Source: Gautieria morchelliformis (taxonomy: Eukaryota; Basidiomycota; Agaricomycetes; Gomphales; Gomphaceae). From it: a stretch of DNA of 64,000 nt. Where the stretch lies: positions 124,001 to 188,000 of the forward strand of contig WHVA01000039.1 of assembly GCA_015179125.1 (NCBI GenBank). The letters run 5' to 3'. Positions 1 to 10,762 of this stretch are shown in pieces (the first letter of the stretch is position 1; the number at the start of each line of letters is the position of its first letter). Made by a program: the position numbers and the translations under genes. The notes below the pieces were generated by a model. It saw only the letters and a list, made by a program, of their open reading frames with translations, was not told the origin of the DNA and searched no databases.

Positions 1-37
1 CCCCCAGGGTGTGCTTACCACTAAGCTACCACGGCCC
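1..37 (-). repeat. tRNA-like head (SINE or partial tRNA), cut by window edge
   Basis: On the minus strand the segment starts GGGCCGTGG and carries a perfect Pol III A box, TAGCTTAGTGG, at 28-18. This is the order of the 5' half of a tRNA or a tRNA-derived SINE. The rest, including any B box, lies off the left edge, so the two cannot be told apart. Confidence 0.4.
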
Positions 38-512
38 ACCATCATCACTATCATCGTCATCGGCCACTTCCCAGTGTATATGATATGATTCCTGTCCTAG
101 ATGACCGATACCTCCACCGAAGTAGCGCATAAACATGTCCCAGTCCACAAACCTGTGAAGACTTAATTAGAGTAAAGAAACAATTACGACAGCATGATGA
201 TTTTACCTATTGACACTGCATGCATATAAAAGTTTTCTTGTCTGAAAAACTGTTGAAAAAACTGTAAAGATTTTCCAAATATTTTTAGTGTTTTTTTTGT
301 AAAAAAACTATAATAAAATTTTGTGTTTTTATTAGAATTTGTTGAGCAAGAAAATTGTAAAAAAATTCAAAGTTTTTTTCAGGGTTTTTTATGGGTTTCT
401 TTAGGTATCTAAGGGGGCTTCAGTCGCATTTCGAAGTGAGAAGATGCAACAAGGTCATCATAGCATGGAAAAGAATTTGAGGTCTGTGTCATGCGCAGTT
501 CTTCAAGCCTGT
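38..512. other. No gene seen; T/A-rich stretch
   Basis: No supported coding sequence. Positions about 222-420 are rich in A and T homopolymer runs. The last five bases (CCTGT, 508-512) are the left target duplication of the LTR that follows. Confidence 0.6.
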
Positions 513-1534
513 TGTCATGACCTGTCTATTTCTCTTACCCCACTGCCTCTATGTTCCCCCTCGTCACTCCCTAGCATCTTTGCCAGAGTTCGCCTCACCC
601 TCCGACCACTCCTCCTCTACATCCACTCTATCTGCTGTTCGCCCCATCCTCTGAACCGTTATTCACTGCTCGCACATTTTGCCAACAGGCACGCCATCAA
701 ATATGATCGATACCATTTACCCAGTGCAATGGTTCATCACTAACCCCATCATCTTCTTAATCCAACCCCTTTGGGTGTTCATATGGCCAAAGTGTGTTCG
801 CGGGATGTCTCTTCCGTAGGTCATGTGGGATCAACCCAGTAGACAAAGAGTCCGTGCAGGGTAGCATGTATGCGGGTCCCAAGACATGGTTTCGTACATA
901 AGTGCCTTCGCCACATTTACTCCCTGTCGTTTCATTTTCGCACTCTTCCCTCACTCTATTGTATGTTTATTCCATCTACTTAGTATCATGACCACGCACC
1001 CCTATCCAACCCTGACTCACGACGGCCTCTTTCCTATTCGCTGATACCTTACGAGCATTCAATATAAGTAGTTTACATTCACATGTACATTCTCCAGTTC
1101 AATTATCATACGTCGTCCATCTTGTGCAAACTTGACCTCACTGTGATCATCGTTTTGAGCCTTCTCCTGGAGATTTCTATCTTCAACCAGAAGAGGACTT
1201 AGGCATCACTGGTGAGTTCTCATACTTCATCTTCGTTACCTTAGCCTTCGAACTATTTTCTGTGCTGACGGCGAAGGGCTCCGAAGGAGCACCTTTGCCG
1301 GGGTCACTACTTAGACAACCCTTCCATGACACCTTGCACGTTACGTTGTCAAGTGCCACGGGCTATTTCGCTACGACTGTAGATAGGGCGAGCTCCGCTC
1401 GGGCAGCCCTCTCATCTTGTGAACATTTATTGGTTCACCTATTCGCTGAATGGCATACTTATTCGCACAAGTCATTCGGGCATTCACTGTGTTCACTAAT
1501 ACACGATATTAACACCTAAAAACCAATCTTGACA
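513..1534 (+). mobile_element. Solo LTR, family A (LTR retrotransposon fossil)
   Basis: A block of 1,022 bp begins TGTCATGAC and ends CTTGACA, so its ends are the inverted pair TGTCA/TGACA. It is flanked by a perfect 5-bp direct repeat CCTGT (508-512 and 1535-1539), the mark of integrase-mediated insertion. No internal domain is present, so it is a solo LTR left by LTR-LTR recombination. The same sequence recurs at 23620-24619 (inverted) and twice in 30769-33575. Orientation is arbitrary. A 65-aa frame shared by all copies is an LTR shadow, not a gene. Confidence 0.9.
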
Positions 1535-2280
1535 CCTGTGCTCCGCAAAGCACACGAGAGAATCATGATGGTTCTGCAGGTGACAGGTGGCCAAGACCAA
1601 CTCGAGAGTTGAGCTGAGATGAGAGCCCGGCGCAGCTGCTCGTCAGGATTGCTCTGATAGGAGGCTAAGATAAAAATCAGAGGCAGACACTGCTCATCGT
1701 CTGGCATAGCCTGAGTACACTGTGCTCTGCAAAGCACATGAAAGATGACGATTGCTTTGATAGGAGGCTAAGCAGACTCGAGAGTAGTAGGCTGAGTGCA
1801 AATCAGAGTGGCCTACTACACCGCACAGCACGCAAAACCAGTCATGAGAGTTTGAAAGTCAGAGTCTCAAACCAGCTGACTCAGAGGGATCACCGTCAAT
1901 TACACATCTATTACAGCTGTTTTGGGCCGAAGGCGGACTTTGAAACTAGCGCTCAAAATTCATCGAAAATTTGTTTGAGCTCAAACTCGTGAACCAGGAG
2001 GAGTTACACCCGTTTGCAGTACCTAAGGCATGCATCGTATTTGCTTCCGTTTTAGCGCGCAAACCTTGAACAACGATATCTTGCTTGATATCCCTCTGAT
2101 TCGCTTGAAATTTCATATCTGAAGCTATGTGGACCATAGCTAGGGCATAGAACTAAAAAATCCAAATAAAACAAGCATTTTTTATTTTGCATTTTGGGTG
2201 CTGAGGGGCGAACAATGTCAAGCTTCAAGCTTAGCTTACTGTATGTAGTTCATTGCAGGTTTTAATTTTGTTTGCTACTT
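1535..2280. repeat. Imperfect internal duplication with small hairpins; no gene
   Basis: Two related copies lie near 1537-1670 and 1719-1770. Each has a short hairpin of TGTGCT pairing with AGCACA, followed by ATTGCT, TTGATAGGAGGCTAAG or a close variant. No coding sequence is supported. The function of the repeat is unknown. Confidence 0.45.
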
Positions 2281-2284
2281 TGTA

Positions 2285-2581
2285 CTAATGGCGAGAACCC
2301 ACTACAGGAGAATCTCCAGAAGAGGGTGTTGTAGGATTGGAGAGGAAGGGCTTGGCTTCTTCTGACGTTGGATCAATGAGATCTGGCAGTAGGCGTTCAT
2401 TCTCAATGTCGGATTTCCTCCTGTGTAGCATAAGCCCCGAAATCATATAACGTGGAACATACACATCATCAAAGTTCGTAATAGCATCTTTGATCCCTTC
2501 TGCACCAAGTGCCAATGCACCATAAGGCAGCTTCGCCGATCCTGACACGTTCTTGAGCTCGGAAACTGTGGGGGCGCACAC
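2285..2581 (-). CDS. Hypothetical protein fragment, 98 codons
   Basis: An open minus-strand frame of balanced amino-acid composition ends at 2285 and begins beside the microsatellite. It includes the stretches [14 protein letters not shown] and [20 protein letters not shown] do not recognise it. It could be the last exon of a gene whose upstream part was lost to the repeat next to it, or chance. No upstream exon with a clear splice site was found. Confidence 0.3.
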   Translation of the reverse strand: MCAPTVSELKNVSGSAKLPYGALALGAEGIKDAITNFDDVYVPRYMISGLMLHRRKSDIENERLLPDLIDPTSEEAKPFLSNPTTPSSGDSPVVGSRH

Positions 2582-3065
2582 GTATGCGGTGGGGTGAGGG
2601 GAAAGGAGGTGCTGGGGTGGGCGAGCTGGTGTAGGAGGACGGGGTGGTGGGGGAGCGGGCAGCGGCGGGTGCGGGTGCAGGTGCGGGTGCGGGTGTGGGT
2701 GCAGGTATGGGTGCAGGTGTGGGTGCAGGTGCAGGTGCAGGTGCAGGTGCAGGTGCAGGTGCAGGTGCAGGTGCAGGTGCAGGTGCAGGTGCAGGTGCAG
2801 GTGCGGGTGCAGGTGCAGGTGCGGGTGCAGGTGCAGGTGCGGGTGCAGGTGCAGGTGCGGGTGCAGGTGCGGGTGCGGGTGCAGGTGCGGGTGCGGGTGC
2901 AGGGATGGGTTGGGTGGCGATGCGAAGGACGTGCAGGCGCATGCATATGCGGTGGGGGTGAGGGGCGCAGAGGTGCTGATGTGGGAAAGCTGGTGTAGGA
3001 GGACAGGGTGGTGGGGAAGCGGGCAGCGGCGGGTGCAGGTGCAGGTACGGGTGCAGGTGCGGGTG
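2577..3065. repeat. GGTGCA hexanucleotide microsatellite inside a direct duplication
   Basis: The core at about 2660-2915 is a run of GGTGCA/GGTGCG hexamers. Because the unit is six bases, all frames stay open and give artificial Pro-Ala, Ala-Gly and Val-Gln repeats. The flanks are duplicated: the module with CGGTGGGG, AGGTGCTG, GCTGGTGTAGGAGGAC and GCGGGCAGCGGCGGGTG occurs at about 2585-2680 and again at 2950-3045. The array therefore sits between two copies of one module. Confidence 0.85.
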
Positions 3066-3526
3066 AGATTGCAGCACGGACGACACGGAGCTCATCGTGA
3101 GGAGACTGGGCATACGGTTAGCAGGGTGCGGGGGCGTCGACACACCTTGACACCTGAGGGACTCCACGCAGGGGACATGGGGGATACCGGACCAAACGGC
3201 AGCCAGTAGAGGGACGGGAGTGCCGACCTGACACGACTGGGCTGGCGGCCCTTGAGGCGTGCGAGGGCGTCACTGCAGTTGGTGTTGCAGCAGCGCGTGG
3301 AGGCATGGGACGTGGCGGTGGTCATCGCGAGGGTGTTGACGGTGGGGGTGATGGAGCCGCGGTCGGTCGGGGTGCGGGTGGACGACAGGAAGGAACTGCT
3401 TGTGCTTGTATGAGTAGAAGGGGCGCTTCAAGTCACAATGGTGGACTTGTAGTTGGGACACGTGACAGCCCTTTCAGCGAGGATGTAAAGTAAGCAGAAG
3501 TAGCAAACACACCAATAAAAACAGGA
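3066..3526. other. No gene seen
   Basis: GC-rich sequence with several short overlapping frames on both strands and no recognisable domain or splice pattern. Confidence 0.5.
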
Positions 3527-5045
3527 TAGTGGCCATTTGACACCTCAAAACTACACTTGAGTTGGGGTTCAGTATTGGGAGTAAGGGTGGTCCAGACCTG
3601 GCCTGGAATGTCTTTACAAATGCTGTCACACAATTCATGTCATAGAATTCTTGGTCAGGGTGTGTGTTTCGGGAACTTCCGTTCTCCTGTATGTACTACC
3701 CACACCATCGCTCATATGCCTTGCCCTGGCAACCCTAAACCTGTTTGTCACATGTACAGCAAGGATCTGCGGGATCGTGTTATACACCAAAAATTCAAGC
3801 TCAACAAGAAATCAACCGATATTGCAATTGACCTCGATATGTCACTACATGTACTTCAATGCACAATCAAACTCTGGCGGGATGGTGGAGACATTGTGGC
3901 AGAGCCAAAGCAGTTATCTCATGGGTCAAAAATAACCTCAGCTCAGAGTGAAGTCAGTAATTCATGTCTGTGTTTAGCTGTAGCTTATTTTATTTTATAA
4001 CAGTTTCTTCTTGCGCTTCTTGAATGCTTGCCCAATCTTTACCTCAATGAGCTTGTTGAAGAGCTAGAGGTGCAGCATGGTATTTTAGTAAGTATATCAA
4101 CTGTCTGGAGGACGCTTCAACATCTTGGCTTGCAAAGAAAGAAAGTGAGTCATTAAATCCTCAAAGAATGACAACCTTTGTATTTGTCTCCAATCCAGCT
4201 TTCATGGGCAGCTGCAGAGCGCTGTGAAGCCTCACGGACTGCTTTCCAGTTTCATATTGGTAGAGAACCACCAGACCGTTTGGGTTTCACAGATGAAAGC
4301 GCAATTGACCTTCGCACAATGTATAGACTAATGGGATGGGCTTACAAGGGATGTAGGCCTCAAATGCGAGCACGTTTCCAAAGGGGTGAAAGGTAACAAT
4401 TTGTGCACAGGCCTCCATTATTGCATCACTAATATCCACTCAGATTTTCAATCCTTCCAGCGCTCTCACAAGATGGAATCATCTATAGCCATATCAAATT
4501 AGGGGCATACGACGGTCCAGAGTTCCTTGGGTTTCTGAAGGGCCTTTTAGAGGTAATGAACCCTTACTCGGCACCACAGAGCGTTCTTGTTATGGATAAC
4601 TGCACCATTCACCACATATCTGAGGTCTCACTTTTATGTGCCCAAAGGTTTTTATCATTATAAACTGTTTTAACTAGTGTCTAATCTTGCATTTGCAGAG
4701 GAATCAAACTGATGTATCTTCCGCCATACTCACCCGATCTCAACCCGATCGAAGAATCATTCTCCTTCATCAAAGCTCACCTCAGACGTCATGGTGCCGA
4801 GTTCTGTGCATGTGTTGCAAGTAAGGAGAGGGCTGAGCTATTCATGTTTCTCTACGAGGCACTGGATCAGATTACACGCAGACATGCGCGAGGGTGGATG
4901 AAGGACTGTGGCTATCTGTAGTGCGGTTGTACTACTGCAATGTAATTTTTTTGTTGTCAGAATGTTGAAAATTATCTGCAATGTGATGGATGATATTGGT
5001 AAACAAAAATTAGTAGTGCAAAAGTACTCATTTTAAGTGCCCACT
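3527..5045 (+). mobile_element. Tc1/mariner-IS630 type DNA transposon, apparently intact
   Basis: The element contains one spliced DDE transposase gene (3716-4921). Candidate terminal inverted repeats are AGTGGCCATTT at 3528-3538 and the complement of AGTGGGCACTT at 5035-5045 (9 of 11 match). A TA stands at the left end as expected for this superfamily, but TC is found at the right end, so the exact termini are unproven. The coding part is secure; the ends are tentative. Confidence 0.65.
3716..4921 (+). CDS. DDE transposase, Tc1/mariner-IS630 superfamily
   Basis: Five exons give an open 332-codon frame: 3716-3952, 4004-4144, 4199-4392, 4444-4647 and 4699-4921. All introns are 46-54 bp with GT-AG ends. 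The N-terminus has a helix-turn-helix region ([22 protein letters not shown]) used to bind the element's ends. The catalytic DDE triad is visible: Asp in FTDES, Asp in VMDNCTIHH, and Glu in [11 protein letters not shown]. Enzymes of this family cut and paste the transposon into TA sites. The start ATG was chosen because the basic HTH follows directly. No stop, frameshift or bad splice site was seen, so this copy may be recent or active. It is a mobile gene, not a host function. Confidence 0.88.
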
Positions 5046-5540
5046 CTTCCTACAGTGGCTACAGGATCTCATAATATTATATGTCATGACTATCGTCAAT
5101 GCGTGGACATGGATAGGAGAGGACGGTCACGGTGCGGTCCCCTTCAGGATCAGTGTGAGTGTGCATGTGGGGCTGTTCGTTCAAGTTGGCTGGACCGTTC
5201 AGTTTGTGCATGATTCTTGGCGGTAGGCGACAGTTGTGGCGTTGTCTAAGGCTCCCGCACAGGTTTTCGCTGTCTGCGCTCGTCGGTGATGAGCCCCAAA
5301 ATACAACTTGATGTGTTTCAGCCATAAGCATGCTGTGAGCCTGAAATAGTGGACTGGCCTGCAAATTCTCCTGATAGCACTCCTGAAACGTGACCAATAA
5401 ATAATTTATGTCCGACGAAGGCTAGTACTGTACAAGACTTAAGGGTCCGAGATAGGACTACCATGGATGTTCCCACCGTCATGTTTCCTATGGCTCGCAC
5501 GTTTTAGCACACATATGAAGTAAGAAAGAAAAATGATAAA
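5046..5540. other. No supported gene
   Basis: A 106-codon minus-strand frame (5397-5077) is open but matches nothing I recognise and has no splice partners. Treated as non-coding. Confidence 0.45.
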
Positions 5541-5665
5541 AAATGAACGCCAGCCTTGCATGGGATTCGAACGCAAGAGGTCGATGTGCCAGAAGCGCAT
5601 AGTCATTTCACACAGTCCGGCGAGTTTACCGATTCACCAGCAAGCACGTTTAGACTAGAGTGTCA
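5541..5665 (-). repeat. tRNA-like Pol III sequence, possible SINE
   Basis: The minus strand holds a good B box, GTTCGAATCC, at about 5572-5563 with tRNA-Leu-like wording further 5' (GAATCGGTAAACTCGCC). The arms do not form a proper cloverleaf: the expected T-stem and acceptor stem do not pair. A short A/T-rich tract follows at the 3' side. This fits a tRNA-derived SINE or a decayed tRNA better than a working tRNA. Confidence 0.35.
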
Positions 5666-5749
5666 GGCATGATATATATATGTATTCTGGATCATCTGCT
5701 TGCACTCCAATACTCTGATTTGCATCTGAGTCAAGTTACTTATAAGTTT

Positions 5750-6110
5750 GTTCGAAGAAGCGGTTTTGAGTCCGCGTCCCACACGTGGATCACTTTGTCC
5801 CTATAGCCTGACACAATCGCTTGCCATCCCGCGGCAACGCAACAGAGTAGATCCACTCGCGGTGACCATTGAATGGCCCGGCAATGACATCGCCGGTCGT
5901 TACATCCCATTTATACGATCCCGACACGATCCGCTAGCCGTCCCACGACACCACGACAGGGCTGACTGCGTGTATGTGGCCCTCGAATGGTCCAGAAACG
6001 ACCTCGCTGGTTGTGATAGCCCTCACCAATGATCATGTCAGATGATGCATTTGCCGTCTTGACAGAACGCCATAGAGTAGACAGTCCAAGTGGGGTCGAA
6101 AGATCCTGAA
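5750..6110 (-). pseudogene. WD40-repeat protein relic
   Basis: Minus-strand translation shows three WD40 blades in pieces: WTVYSMAFCQDGK, then EVVSGPFEGH...VVVSWDG with RIVSGSYKWD, then TTGDVIAGPFNGHREWIYSVALPRDGKR followed by HVWDADS. The spacing and the GPFxGH..xVxSVAxSxDG pattern are typical of the long WD40 arrays in fungal NACHT/STAND proteins. The blades lie in different frames with at least two stops and two shifts, and no NACHT domain is nearby. It is a broken host gene fragment. Confidence 0.75.
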
Positions 6111-6299
6111 ACGAGCTGGCCAGTGAGCGAGGAGGAGGCTCGGGCTTGTGAAGGTTGGGAAAGGTGCAGGGGTACTAGAGGCAAAGTAGAAAGCAGTTGG
6201 TCTACCTAGTGTGGGCAACGCTCCACAGAACCATCTGTGGAGCTACGTTGAACCTAGAGTCAGCTACGTAACCTACCAAGCACCGACACAGCTCCGACA

Positions 6300-6925
6300 G
6301 TATGGGACACCATCTAGAATCATAGTATGTTGCGACAGGGAAATGAACGTATGTCCTTCATATATCTACTTGGGTCATTCCACGAATAGTTATCCTAATG
6401 CACGACTGCGTTGAGTCCGATACCCTGAGAACGGCATTATGAGTCTAAAACGTGTCAAAAACGTTGATACCTGATGGCATCCCAGGCACACCTGTTCAAC
6501 AAATGCGTCTGAGAAGCACGAACCAACACCTCGCAGATCACAGGAAAAGAAGCCTGGGGTAAGCGGTTGGATTTCAAATACAACGGCTGTGCTCTGAACA
6601 ATCCAAATAGATACGATAGAATCGGAGAAGATGAAGGAAGTGACGCACTTGATCCACTCCTATTCGGTAGAATCACACCCATCTTTCCATTCCATCGATT
6701 GCTCGATCAGTTGGTGTCATTATGCAAACTCAGTATTTTGATGTAAGTCAATTTTCTGTGCCCAGCTTGAAGGTGTCAGGCCTTCAGGGAGCAGTCAAAT
6801 GTTGACCATTGCACAGAAGCCCGAGAAAATATTCCCGGTGTACATACACGAGCGCCAAAGCATCGCCAATGACATCGGGGTTTAAAAACTGTATTTACGG
6901 ACTCGTGGAAGGATGGCGTTGCCAA
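6300..6925 (-). repeat. Left arm of a large inverted duplication (promoter copy)
   Basis: This segment is the reverse complement, at roughly 75-85 percent by eye, of about 7780-8490. Anchor matches include CGACTGCGTTGAGTCCGATA, AACGTGTCAAAAACGTTGA, CCTCGCAGATCACA, GTGACGCACTTG and GAGAAAATATTCC. It contains the mirror of the core promoter and start codon of the gene at 8479. Here the start reads ATGGTGTCCCAT (6313 downward) against ATGGCGTCCCAC in the right arm, but the frame closes after about 17 codons and the TATA box is altered to TATATGA. Confidence 0.85.
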
Positions 6926-7779
6926 GCGAGTGCCTGGCCTGTCTATGATATTGATGCTGGACAGGGGGGTGGGGTGCGACGAGCGCGAGCGCAGCCCTGG
7001 GCTGACGAGGATGGGCACAGGAGCGTGGAAGGCCGCGCGGTGCAGTTAGCGCATAGGGTGAATAGTCTCGCGCTGAAAATGACGGGGATGGCTGCGTTCC
7101 AGGCGTATGCGAAGGACGCGTTTGAGGCTCCGTGCATTCGGATGACACCTTGAAGGGCTGACAGCTGACCCGGCTGTTTTTTGCTTCATCTGATAGTCTA
7201 CGTACGAGTGATTATACCCACCCTCGGCTGTGATTGCGACTGTGATGTCGTGTATTCTAGGTATATGTAATGCGAGCGTGGATGTAGTCATTATGAGTTA
7301 TTCCCCAATCTGCAAAATTATCATTCCGTGAGTCTGCATTGGTTAGCGAGTGTTCAAGTCGATTGCTCTGCCTGAACACGGTGGGGTTCGTAAAACTGAA
7401 GTGTACAGTGAGCGGAATGTCCACAATCCTAATTAACTTGAAGCTTCTGATGCGGAGCAAACATAGTCGAAACGACAATTACCAAGCAGAAGGTGACTTT
7501 GGTTGTGTCTGATCATTCCACGTACACATTCCATGGCACGTAATTGTAAAATGTTTCCGAGTAGCGAGCAGCATCTCGGGCTCACGTTCGTGGGCGGGGG
7601 GGCAGAGAATCGAGGGAATGAGGGTGTGGTTGAATTGCACGGCAGAGCTCACCGATAATCACTGGACGAGAGCCTGGAGAATGGCGATTGGCTGATAAAC
7701 TATTGGGTTCCGAGAAGGTCACGCTCCGGCTCGCTGGGGTAACATTTCGAAATAGGTGCGTTGGAATGCAACAGACACG
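6926..7779. other. Spacer between inverted arms; no supported gene
   Basis: A plus-strand frame begins in the left arm and runs to 7153 with a low-complexity Arg/Ala middle. I see no domain or consistent exon structure. The spacer is not visibly shared by the two arms. Confidence 0.4.
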
Positions 7780-8490
7780 TGCTACTTACAACCTTCACAG
7801 GTCGAAGCTGTCCTCAGCAGTGCCATCCTTCCACGTCCATAAATAGAGGCACTGCCAGGAAACGTTTTTACGTAAACCCCAATGGCACTTTGGCACTCAT
7901 GTACGCCGGAATATTTTCTCGTGCTTCTGTGATTGCTCAAAACATGGTTAGATATTCTTGGCTAGAAGCTAGCGTTTACACCTCGTGGTTAGAGTGTCAG
8001 GCACGCCTTATTATTGCAACTCGACTAGATCGATCCGAACTTGGTCAACGATTGATTGCTCCCTGACTCGGAGGCCTTGAGCACCGGGACGTGACTTAAA
8101 TCGAGAATAAAGAGTTCACAATGAACTGAGCCATACCACAATCTGTTGCATGGGAAGATGGGTGATTCCCCAGGATACTGGACCAAGTGCGTCACTGCCC
8201 TTCCTTTTCCCTGAGTCTATCGTATTCAAATTCGTATCATTGAGATCGTGAGCACAGCCATTATATTTGAAATGCTTAACCCATGCTTCTTGTCGTGTGA
8301 TCTGCGAGGCGTTGATGCGTGTTTCAACGTTTTTGACACGTTGTAAACTCTATAACGCCGTTCTCAGCGTATCGGACTCAACGCAGTCGTGGATTAGGAT
8401 GGCTATTTGTGGAATGCTCCAAGTAGATATATAAAGGGCTTGCGTTCGTTTTCTTACCGCAACATACTCTGATCCCAGATGGCGTCCCAC
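7780..8490 (+). repeat. Right arm of the inverted duplication, with working promoter
   Basis: Partner of 6300-6925 and contains the upstream region of the gene starting at 8479. Compared with the left arm it has an extra stretch of about 110 bp (about 7930-8045), so one arm has gained or lost a block since duplication. Confidence 0.85.
8428..8436 (+). promoter_or_regulatory. TATA box
   Basis: TATATAAAG lies 43-51 bp upstream of the ATG at 8479, in the most conserved part of the inverted duplication. The other arm has TATATGA at the same place. Confidence 0.6.
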
Positions 8491-10762
8491 ACCAAGTACA
8501 CGCACTGCTCTACTAGTACGACGTCCCCGGTAACTGCCTCCGCGCCATCTTTTCCCTCGCAGCAATCCCCTGTCCGGATCGAGTACAACAGTCCCCAGGA
8601 TAGTTTGTGTGAGCCACAACCATCAGTGGCAGGTCCAAGTGAATATGCTTGGACTAACCGGCCCTTTACACAGGAAACAAGAGTTAGCATTCTTCTCAAG
8701 CTTGAGATGTACGCCACTAACAATGTTTCAGGGTGATGTAGGCGTGTCAGAACACTGGAGTGACGAGGTTTCGGCCGCATACGCCACCCCATATTATGCG
8801 GCTGTAGATCACGTCCAGCAGGACGCACCTGTCGTCGACCCACAAGCATGTCTGTTCGAATATCCGCTAGAGCAGCTTGTTGGAGATGTGTCAGCTGGCA
8901 CCTCGGTCACCCCAGGTTGGACTGACAACGCCGGTCAACATTCTGAGTATGTTTCGCCAGGTTCTATCAGAGTGAAGACAAAAAAGCTCACTGGCTGACA
9001 CACAGAGATGCGCCGCTTCTGACGGCAGATGGCTTTGTTCCACAGTTTCCGCCCTGTGTTGCCGTTGGACCAATTGCCGATGCAGACTTTCAACCAGGCA
9101 CGGAACATGTGCCATATTACTCGGCTGGTCAGATAGCTTATAGGTAGGTACAAGCATTCTACAGCATGGTAGAACAGTACTCACCTTTTTCTCAAGCGGC
9201 CAACAGGGATGGCGGCATTGCGCACCCCCGATAGACAATGTTGCGCATGTTTACGGCGAGCGGACACTCCAGAACAGCGCAGCAGTTCAAGTTAGCGGTG
9301 CTCGCTCAGAGTACTTTCAGTTCCGTTCCGTCCGGCAGGACATGCCCTATACCGGTTGTGACCACGTAGGTAACCAAGCGCCTGTGGCAAACATTATGCC
9401 GTACCGCGCGGCTCATCACCCTGGCTCGACAAGCTCACCTGTCGGTTATCGTGTGGAGGAGTATGCTTCCGGGTAAGCACGTGGCCGTTATACGTGACAA
9501 TAGAAAATTAATCATTTTGTCCTAAGCCGGGAGCCGGAAGGGCTTTATCACCCATGGCCCATTAACAGCTATCCATCTCAACCTCCGAATGGCATACCAC
9601 TCTCTGGCACCCGCTCTGAGTATCCGCAATTTGTGAGGCAAGAATTCCCCCCCAGTGGACAGACAGATGGGACATTCGCTGAGGATTCAAGGCAATACTT
9701 CGGGTAGGCGCAAACCCTTTTGTGCAATAGCGCATAGCTGACGTGTTTATAAGGGCTCAAGACACAGGACGCAGTTTTCTACCGCAAGCTGCGTATGCCG
9801 ACAATGCTTCTGAGCTTGGCGCGGAAGAGCTTGGGCCGATCTCATGCCACGCAGCTCCCAGTCAGACAGACCGGACCTTCAGCTCATATTCAGACCTGAG
9901 GGAATATCCAGGGTAGGCAAATATTTTTAATGGGTCATATCTGATCTAGTTCTCAAGCGGTCAAAACATTAGAGGCCTTTACCTACCGCAGGAAAATGTG
10001 CCATACAGTGACAATGGTGCACCACTGTATCAGGGCATGTCTTTCTCCTATGATAGCGGAGGGACAAACCATACAGATGGTGGGCAGAACATGTGCGTGG
10101 CTTCGAGTGTGTTCGACAGACAGAGACATAACCCTGACGCATGCTACAGGCCCACCATCCAAAACAAATATTCAGATTACAACCAGGGGGTGGCGTGGAC
10201 CACCACGGCCACCCCACCGACAGCAAATGCTGCCAGTTTGGAGATGGTGGGATCCCTGGCAATGCAGTCATATCCAGTACCTTCCTCTCCAAACCCGCAC
10301 CCCGGGCCATCAAATAACGTCGACGGCGATGGGCAGCATGCGGAGACGGCACAGCACTCAAACCAGTGCCGTTTGGACAGTGGATGCGGCAAGACATGCG
10401 GCGCAGATGTATCCACAAACGGCAAACGGCACTTCAAGTCCCACCTCATGCGTGAGCTTAGGCGCATTAAGAATGGGTCGATGGACCTATCTGATGCCAA
10501 GATCATCAAATCCGAGGCTGACCTTCGCCGTGCGGAGGAGCTGGAGGTGCCGTGCCCCTACGGGTGCACAAGATATGGTGTGCCGACGACGTACGCCCGG
10601 AAAGGTCATTTCCGGAGACATATGGAGGAGACATGCTGGAAGCCGCTCGACGACAATGAGATAGATGCCGTGGCCACAAAAGCCTTTTCATGCAGAGGCA
10701 AGACAGTCGCGGAGATCATGAGGGTTTTCAACGAGAGACAGTCGGCCCATGTGAAACTGTAA
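8479..10762 (+). CDS. Modular multi-exon protein with C-terminal Cys/His motifs, 661 aa
   Basis: Seven exons give one open frame: 8479-8682, 8732-8960, 9008-9143, 9197-9472, 9527-9703, 9754-9912 and 9958-10762. Four successive introns (after exons 3 to 6) are all phase 2 and follow AG or GG, so exons 4, 5 and 6 are multiples of three. These exons end in similar words (EEYASG, RQYFG, REYPG) and start in similar words (EGLYHP, RSFLPQAAYADN, RGLYLPQ...YSDN), which suggests exon duplication. The first about 530 residues are rich in Pro, Ser, Gln and Tyr and probably disordered. The C-terminus is more ordered, with CGKTC...HFKSH near residues 537-555 and a zinc-finger-like CPYGC...HFRRHMEETC near 593-621. 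It may be a DNA-binding protein; I do not recognise the family. The start is supported by the TATA box 45 bp upstream. Confidence 0.75.

Noticed and set aside
757-954. 65-aa frame found four times in the window
   Set aside because: It lies inside the repeated LTR and is conserved only because the LTR is.
2469-3167. Long Pro-Ala, Ala-Gly and Val-Gln open frames
   Set aside because: They are created by the GGTGCA hexamer array, which keeps every frame open; no real protein evidence.
7920-8045. tRNA-like word in the right arm insert (GTGGTTAGAGTGTCAGGCA)
   Set aside because: It shares a 13-base word with 5655-5667 but has no B box nearby; too weak to call a SINE.
9996-10664. 222-codon frame overlapping the last exon of the 8479 gene
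   Set aside because: The spliced frame from exon 6 enters the other frame, which also carries the Cys/His motifs and runs to the stop at 10762.
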